Shown here: positions 59,562 to 64,000 of the stretch, in pieces | How positions within the stretch are numbered: position 1 is the first letter of the stretch | Layout of the letters: each line of letters begins with the position of its first letter | DNA from: CAMQRS01 sp964370645 | GTDB lineage: Bacteria; Bacillota_I; Bacilli_A; Erysipelotrichales; Erysipelotrichaceae | DNA: 64,000 nt | Assembly (NCBI GenBank): GCA_964370645.1 | Contig: CAYJJS010000007.1 | Location: 3,264 to 67,263 of the forward strand | Direction: 5' to 3' | The notes under the pieces: model-generated | What the model saw: the letters and a program-made list of their open reading frames with translations, nothing else | Told to the model about the DNA's origin: nothing | Databases searched by the model: none | Program-made: the position numbers and the translations under genes

Positions 59562-61907
59562 ATGGCAGGATTGATTAATAAGTTATTCAGTGGGGAAAAA
59601 CGACGTTTAGCAAAAGTGGAGTCGATTGCAAATGAAGTAGAAAAATTAGCGGATCAAATCGCAGTATATGATGATGCTGATTTTCCAATAAAAACAAAGG
59701 AGTTTCAAACAAGATTAGAAAATGGAGAAACATTAGACGATATAATGGTTGAAGCATTTGCTGTATGTCGTGAAGCAGCAAAAAGAGTTATTAAGGAATA
59801 TCCATATAAAGTGCAAATTATGGGTGCAACCGTAATGCAACAAGGGGATATTGCAGAAATGCGTACAGGTGAAGGGAAGACATTGACTTCAACAATGGCA
59901 ATTTATCTGAATGCATTAACACAAAAAGGTGTTCATGTTGTTACAGTAAATGAATATCTGGCAGCACGTGATGCTGAGTGGATGGGACAAATTTATTCGT
60001 TTTTGGGATTGAGTGTAGGGGTGAATGCGCGCGCTTTAACACCAAGTGAAAAAAGAAATCAATATAATTGTGATATTATGTATACTACTAATTCCGAATT
60101 GGGGTTTGATTATTTGCGTGACAATATGGTTACAAAAGTACAAGACCGTGTGATGCGTGGCTTGCATTGTGCGATTGTCGATGAGGTAGACTCGATTTTG
60201 GTGGATGAGTCTAGAACACCATTAATTATTTCTGGTGGGAAAAAGAAAACCGCAAACTTATACCAACAAAGTGATATGTTTGTTAAACATTTGAAAGATG
60301 GAGATTATAAGATTGATGAAAAAACACGCAATGTAACACTTAGTGAAGATGGAGTGACGAAGGCAGAACGTGGTTTCAAATTAAAAAATTTGTATGATGT
60401 TGAACACACACAATTAGTACATCATATTAATATGGCTTTGCGTGCGAATAAAATCATGCAAAAAGATGTTGAATATGTCGTTGCTGATGATGAAATTGTA
60501 ATCGTTGACCAATTTACAGGACGTCTAATGAAGGGGAGAGCCTACTCAGATGGGTTGCATCAAGCAATTGAAGCTAAAGAAGGTGTTAAAATCAATGAAG
60601 AAACAAGTACACTAGCAACAATCACATATCAAAACTTTTTTAGACTATATGAAAAACTAGCGGGTATGACAGGTACGGCAAAAACAGAAGAAGAGGAATT
60701 CTTGGAAATATATAATATGCGAGTAATGGAGATTCCAACGAATCGTCCAGTACAAAGAGTGGATCATGCAGATGCGATTTTTGCTACTGCAAAAGATAAA
60801 TATAATGCGTTGGTAGAAGAAGTAAAACGAGTGCATGAAAGTGGACAGCCAGTACTTGTAGGTACAATTTCGGTAGAAGTTTCGGAATTGATTTCCGATA
60901 TGTTACGTAAGGCGCGTATTAAACATGAGGTGTTAAATGCCAAAAATCACTCGCGTGAGGCGGAAATTGTTTCAAAAGCTGGACAAGTTAGTGCAGTAAC
61001 GATAGCGACAAACATGGCTGGACGTGGTACGGATATCAAGTTGAGTGCAGAATCAAAAGCACTAGGTGGACTTGCTGTATTAGGTAGTGAAAGACATGAG
61101 TCTAGACGTATTGATAATCAGTTGAGAGGGCGTAGTGGACGTCAAGGAGATCCTGGATATTCTCGTTTCTTTGTATCATTAAAAGATACTTTGATGATTC
61201 GATTTGGAAGAGAAGGTTTATTAGAGGGTGCGTTTTCATCATTAGAGGGACAAGCTATCGAATCTAAAATGGTGTCGAAAGCTATTTCTTCAGCCCAAAA
61301 ACGTGTTGAGGGACAAAACTTTGACGTACGTAAACAATTATTACAATACGATGATGTGCTTCGTCAACAACGTGAAATTATGTATACTATGCGTAATTAT
61401 GTATTAGATCATGATGATGTGCACAACATTGTACAAGATATGTTTGAAAAAGTATGTTCTGAAATTATTGCTGCTAATAGTGATGAGCGTGGTGAAGTAG
61501 ATCACAAAGGACTTGTGAACTCGCTTGGAATGATTGGGTTTCAAGAAGGTGTGGTTAATGAAGAAATGTTCGCAAGTTTAGCTAATGATGAATTATATGA
61601 TGCTTGTTTAAAAATTACTTGGCATGAGTATGATTCAAAAGTATCTCAAATTCGCGAAGAAACAACGAATTTCGCACCTTTTGAAAAAAATATCGTCTTA
61701 CGTACTATTGATCGTAATTGGGTAGAACATATTGATACAATGTCAAAATTACGTGATGGAATTCACTTGCGCTCTTATGCACAAGGAAATCCATTACAAC
61801 AATATGTTTCAGAAGGTTTCCAATTGTTTGAGGATATGTCAAAATCAATTTCTAGAGAAATTGTATTCTTTGCTATAAAATTAGAAATTAGAAAGAGTGA
61901 AGCGTAA
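59562..61907 (+). CDS. secA: Preprotein translocase ATPase SecA
   Basis: The protein has 781 residues, shorter than the 841 of Bacillus. Walker A is MRTGEGKTLTST (about 99-110), the DEAD-like motif is VDEVDSILVDESRTPLIISG (landmark DEVDSILVDE, about 207-216), and the second ATPase domain has NMAGRGTDIKL and LRGRSGRQGDPG. The scaffold and wing domains follow, but the chain stops after IKLEIRKSEA, so the C-terminal zinc-binding domain that contacts SecB or ribosomes is absent. It drives secretion through SecYEG. AGGAGGAA precedes ATG; a TATAAT at 59527-59532 is the likely -10. Its stop overlaps the prfB start. Confidence 0.96.
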   Translation: MAGLINKLFSGEKRRLAKVESIANEVEKLADQIAVYDDADFPIKTKEFQTRLENGETLDDIMVEAFAVCREAAKRVIKEYPYKVQIMGATVMQQGDIAEMRTGEGKTLTSTMAIYLNALTQKGVHVVTVNEYLAARDAEWMGQIYSFLGLSVGVNARALTPSEKRNQYNCDIMYTTNSELGFDYLRDNMVTKVQDRVMRGLHCAIVDEVDSILVDESRTPLIISGGKKKTANLYQQSDMFVKHLKDGDYKIDEKTRNVTLSEDGVTKAERGFKLKNLYDVEHTQLVHHINMALRANKIMQKDVEYVVADDEIVIVDQFTGRLMKGRAYSDGLHQAIEAKEGVKINEETSTLATITYQNFFRLYEKLAGMTGTAKTEEEEFLEIYNMRVMEIPTNRPVQRVDHADAIFATAKDKYNALVEEVKRVHESGQPVLVGTISVEVSELISDMLRKARIKHEVLNAKNHSREAEIVSKAGQVSAVTIATNMAGRGTDIKLSAESKALGGLAVLGSERHESRRIDNQLRGRSGRQGDPGYSRFFVSLKDTLMIRFGREGLLEGAFSSLEGQAIESKMVSKAISSAQKRVEGQNFDVRKQLLQYDDVLRQQREIMYTMRNYVLDHDDVHNIVQDMFEKVCSEIIAANSDERGEVDHKGLVNSLGMIGFQEGVVNEEMFASLANDELYDACLKITWHEYDSKVSQIREETTNFAPFEKNIVLRTIDRNWVEHIDTMSKLRDGIHLRSYAQGNPLQQYVSEGFQLFEDMSKSISREIVFFAIKLEIRKSEA

Positions 61908-63011
61908 TGCTAGAACTGTATGAAATAAAAACAAATTTAGATAGTCACGAAGCCAAATTCAAAGAGCTGAGTGACTCTCTTTGAATTAGTTGAAAAACAA
62001 AAACGTATTCAAGAATTACAAGAGGCACAGCTAGTAGAGGGTTTTTGGAATGATCCTACTCTAGCTCAAGTTCAAATTCGAGAATGTAATGGATTGCTGT
62101 CTTTGATTACAACACAAACACAACTACAAGAAAAGCTTGATGCTTTGTATGAACTTTGTGCTGTGTTAAAAGATGAATATGAAAATGAATTACATGAAAT
62201 GCTGTATGAAGAGTTTGTTGCATTTGAAACACAGTTTAATGAGTTCGAAGTGAAAACACTATTGTCTCATGAATATGATCGTTTTAATGCGATTTTAGAA
62301 CTTCACCCAGGTGCAGGGGGTACCGAAAGTTGCGATTGGTGTGAAATGCTTTATCGTATGTATTCGCGCTATGCAAGCAAACATGATTTCAAAATCAGTG
62401 TCTTAGAATATCTTGCAGGGGATGAAGCGGGTATTAAAAGTGTGACGATTTTGATTGAAGGAGAGAGTGCATATGGATATTTGAAGGCGGAAAAAGGGGT
62501 ACACAGATTAGTGCGTATTTCACCGTTTGACTCTTCAGGTAGAAGACATACTTCTTTTGCAAGTGTGGATGTAATGCCTCAGTTTAATGAATCGATTGCG
62601 ATAGAGATTGATCCCAAAGATATAGAAATAGAAACGATGCGTAGTAGTGGAGCAGGTGGGCAACATGTAAACAAAACAGATTCCGCAGTACGTGTAACAC
62701 ATCTTCCAACAAAAATTAGTATTAAGTGTCAAAGTGGGCGCAGTCAGCACGATAACAAGGAGCAAGCATTATTGATGTTGAAGTCAAAGCTATATCAATT
62801 ACAAATTGAAGAGCAAGAGAAAAAAATAGCACAAGTAAAAGGGGAACAAAAGTTAATCGAATGGGGTTCACAAATACGTTCGTATGTGTTCTGTCCTTAT
62901 ACGATGGTGAAAGATCATCGTACTAACTGCGAGAGTACAGATATTCAGGGTGTTATGGATGGTGATATTGATCGCTATATATTCGCATATTTGAAAGAAC
63001 AAGTAAAGTAG
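61907..63011 (+). CDS. prfB: Peptide chain release factor 2, needs a +1 frameshift
   Basis: Translation starts at ATG 61907 (overlapping the secA stop as TAATG), runs 25 codons to CTT, meets in-frame TGA at 61982-61984, and continues in the +1 frame from GAA 61983 to 63011, giving 367 residues, the RF2 norm. RF2 identity is shown by the SPF codon-recognition motif in ISPFDSSGRRH and by GGQ in SGAGGQHVNKT. RF2 ends translation at UGA and UAA, so a low RF2 level favours the frameshift. The upstream SD-like element is weak here and the base after TGA is A, not the common C. Confidence 0.93.
61979..61985 (+). other. prfB: Programmed +1 frameshift site of prfB
   Basis: CTT-TGA-A: tRNA-Leu slips from CTT to TTT and reading resumes at GAA. 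The site is at codon 25/26, the same place as in other bacteria. Upstream, GAGTGAC replaces the strong AGGGGG stimulator. Confidence 0.9.
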
Positions 63012-63019
63012 GTGTTCAT

Positions 63020-63865
63020 ATGAAAAGAGTCATAATTAAAGATATTTTGTTGGTTGCATTGGGAAATGTATTTCTTGCGCTTGGAGTAGGGTTATTTATT
63101 ATTCCAAATAATATTTTATCTGGTGGAGTTGCGGGTATCGCTGTCGCTTTGAGCGGTGTAATTGCCATTGATGCTACATTAATTATCAATGTGTTAACTG
63201 TAATTTTATTTTTCATTGGATTTCTAATGTTAGGAAAGGGGTTTGCCATTAAAACTTTGCTTTCTACTATTATGTATCCAGTGTTTTTATCTATTGTGAC
63301 ACATTTTTCAGATATGTATGTGATTACTAATCAGGAAATTTTGGCTTCTGTATATGGTGGTTTATTAATTGGTGCTGGTGTGGGGCTTGTGTTCTCTACT
63401 GGGGCAACAACAGGGGGAATGGATATCCCTCCTCTTGTATTTCATAAATACACACATATTCCATTGGCAAGATTAGTCTTGATTACGGATGCATTAACAG
63501 TGCTGTTTGGGGTTAGTGTATATGGTATTGAGGCAGCGTTGATTGGTTTGCTTTCTGTATTTTCGGGCGCTTATATGGTAAACAGGATGATGATGTTTGG
63601 TATAGGTGAAGCGAAATCACTCATGATTATTTCAGATAAATTCGATGAAATATATAAAGAGGTGTCACAAAAATTAGACCGCGGAGGAACAATTATTAAA
63701 ACGCAAGGGGCGCACACGCGAAGTGATAATCAAATTTTAATGGTTATTATTTCAAAAAAACAATTCCCCTACGCGCATAAAATCATTCAGTCAATTGATC
63801 CAAATGCGTTTTTAATTGTAAATGATGTTAATGAAGTGCATGGAGAAGGATTTACCTATGGATAA
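63020..63865 (+). CDS. YitT family membrane protein
   Basis: The protein has 281 residues. Five or six membrane helices cover about 8-190, with FIIPNNILSGGVAGIAVALS and FSTGATTGGMDIPPLV, both YitT landmarks. The C-terminal DUF2179-like domain (about 205-280) has RGGTIIKTQGAHT and NDVNEVHGEGF. The role of the family is poorly known; some members are linked to export of small molecules. It lies 8 bp after prfB with TAGGTG before it, so it is part of the secA-prfB unit. A terminator follows the stop. Confidence 0.88.
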   Translation: MKRVIIKDILLVALGNVFLALGVGLFIIPNNILSGGVAGIAVALSGVIAIDATLIINVLTVILFFIGFLMLGKGFAIKTLLSTIMYPVFLSIVTHFSDMYVITNQEILASVYGGLLIGAGVGLVFSTGATTGGMDIPPLVFHKYTHIPLARLVLITDALTVLFGVSVYGIEAALIGLLSVFSGAYMVNRMMMFGIGEAKSLMIISDKFDEIYKEVSQKLDRGGTIIKTQGAHTRSDNQILMVIISKKQFPYAHKIIQSIDPNAFLIVNDVNEVHGEGFTYG

Positions 63866-63894
63866 GGGCAAATAAATTTTTTTGCCCTTTTTTA
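63864..63894 (+). terminator. Intrinsic terminator after yitT
   Basis: AAGGGCAAA/TTTGCCCTT stem with an AT-rich loop and T-tract; the first arm begins in the stop codon. Confidence 0.85.
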
Positions 63895-63921
63895 TTTTTC
63901 AACCGTAAACAACTAAAATTG

Positions 63922-63930
63922 TGGTATAAT
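63922..63930 (+). promoter_or_regulatory. Extended -10 promoter of ftsE
   Basis: TGGTATAAT, a perfect extended -10, 19 bp before the start. TAGGAG is the ribosome site. Confidence 0.6.
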
Positions 63931-63949
63931 GCCTAATAGGAGTGATTTT

Positions 63950-64000
63950 ATGATACAACTAGAAAAAGTTTCAAAAGTTTATAATAATGGTGTTCATGCG
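63950..64000 (+). CDS. ftsE: Cell-division ABC ATPase FtsE, first 17 codons
   Basis: Only MIQLEKVSKVYNNGVHA is visible before the window ends. It matches the opening of FtsE, the ATPase that with FtsX activates peptidoglycan hydrolases at the septum. The secA-prfB-ftsE order is common in Bacillota and supports the call; a different ABC ATPase cannot be ruled out from 17 residues. Confidence 0.75.
   Translation, partial: MIQLEKVSKVYNNGVHA

Noticed and set aside
61907..61984. prfB as a pseudogene because of the early TGA
   Set aside because: The stop is at the classical programmed-frameshift site CTT-TGA, and the downstream frame is complete RF2.
1..64000. CRISPR arrays, tRNA, rRNA, insertion sequences or prophage
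   Set aside because: No regularly spaced repeats, cloverleaf genes, transposase or phage genes were seen; gaps between genes are short and explained by promoters and terminators.

Overview
This window is a stretch of low-GC Gram-positive (Bacillota) chromosome. Codon use is AT-rich throughout, Shine-Dalgarno sites are strong (GGAGG), and many promoters have an extended -10 box (TGnTATAAT). Conserved housekeeping blocks sit in classical Bacillota order: rpsF-ssb-rpsR, gdpP-rplI-dnaB, walJ-rlmH, prfA-prmC, comFA-comFC and secA-prfB-yitT-ftsE. The mix of a wall-anchored sialidase, InlB-type repeat surface protein, PxTGD sorting signals, glycogen enzymes, [FeFe]-hydrogenases and zinc-ribbon membrane proteins suggests a host-associated anaerobe, perhaps of the Erysipelotrichia. 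That placement is inference; no rRNA is present. I saw no tRNA, rRNA, insertion sequence, prophage or CRISPR array.

Layout: 1-5.8 kb holds a secreted glycan-binding protein cut by the left edge (minus strand), a CBM9-like lipoprotein and a 1451-residue surface protein. 5.8-14.3 kb holds rpsF-ssb-rpsR, an M18 aminopeptidase, two zinc-ribbon membrane proteins, then gdpP-rplI-dnaB. 14.3-19.1 kb is a large wall-anchored sialidase. 19.2-27.7 kb holds walJ-rlmH-lipoprotein, ptsH, and a phosphoglucomutase-Dabb-glgB-glgP glycogen operon. 27.7-30.1 kb holds rpmE, prfA and prmC. 30.1-39.9 kb is a purine operon (purE-L-C-M-N-H-F) preceded by a guanine-type riboswitch, a 30-codon ORF and an intrinsic terminator overlapping that ORF. 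40-48.7 kb holds a MATE exporter, a VTT-domain protein, hslO-dusB, and a two-component system divergent from a MacB-like ABC transporter. 48.8-50.6 kb holds a dicarboxylate/amino-acid symporter and a degenerate prephenate-dehydratase-like protein. 50.7-55.3 kb is a four-gene [FeFe]-hydrogenase cluster: a 2Fe-2S protein, a PAS-linked sensory-type hydrogenase homologue, a SpoIIE-type phosphatase and a group-B-like hydrogenase. 55.3-64 kb holds an Lrp regulator with its aminotransferase, comFA-comFC, two cold-shock genes, secA, frameshifted prfB, yitT and the start of ftsE.

Regulatory themes: CcpA-type cre-like elements lie by the left-edge secreted gene, the sialidase and the hydrogenase operon, and HPr (ptsH) carries the Ser46 regulatory site. 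This suggests that host-glycan scavenging and hydrogen metabolism answer to carbon status. Intrinsic terminators often overlap stop codons. The strongest leads are the hydrogenase sensor/phosphatase cluster, the layered purine leader, the PurF homologue lacking its N-terminal cysteine, and the 11-bp-phased repeats between the two-component system and its ABC transporter.
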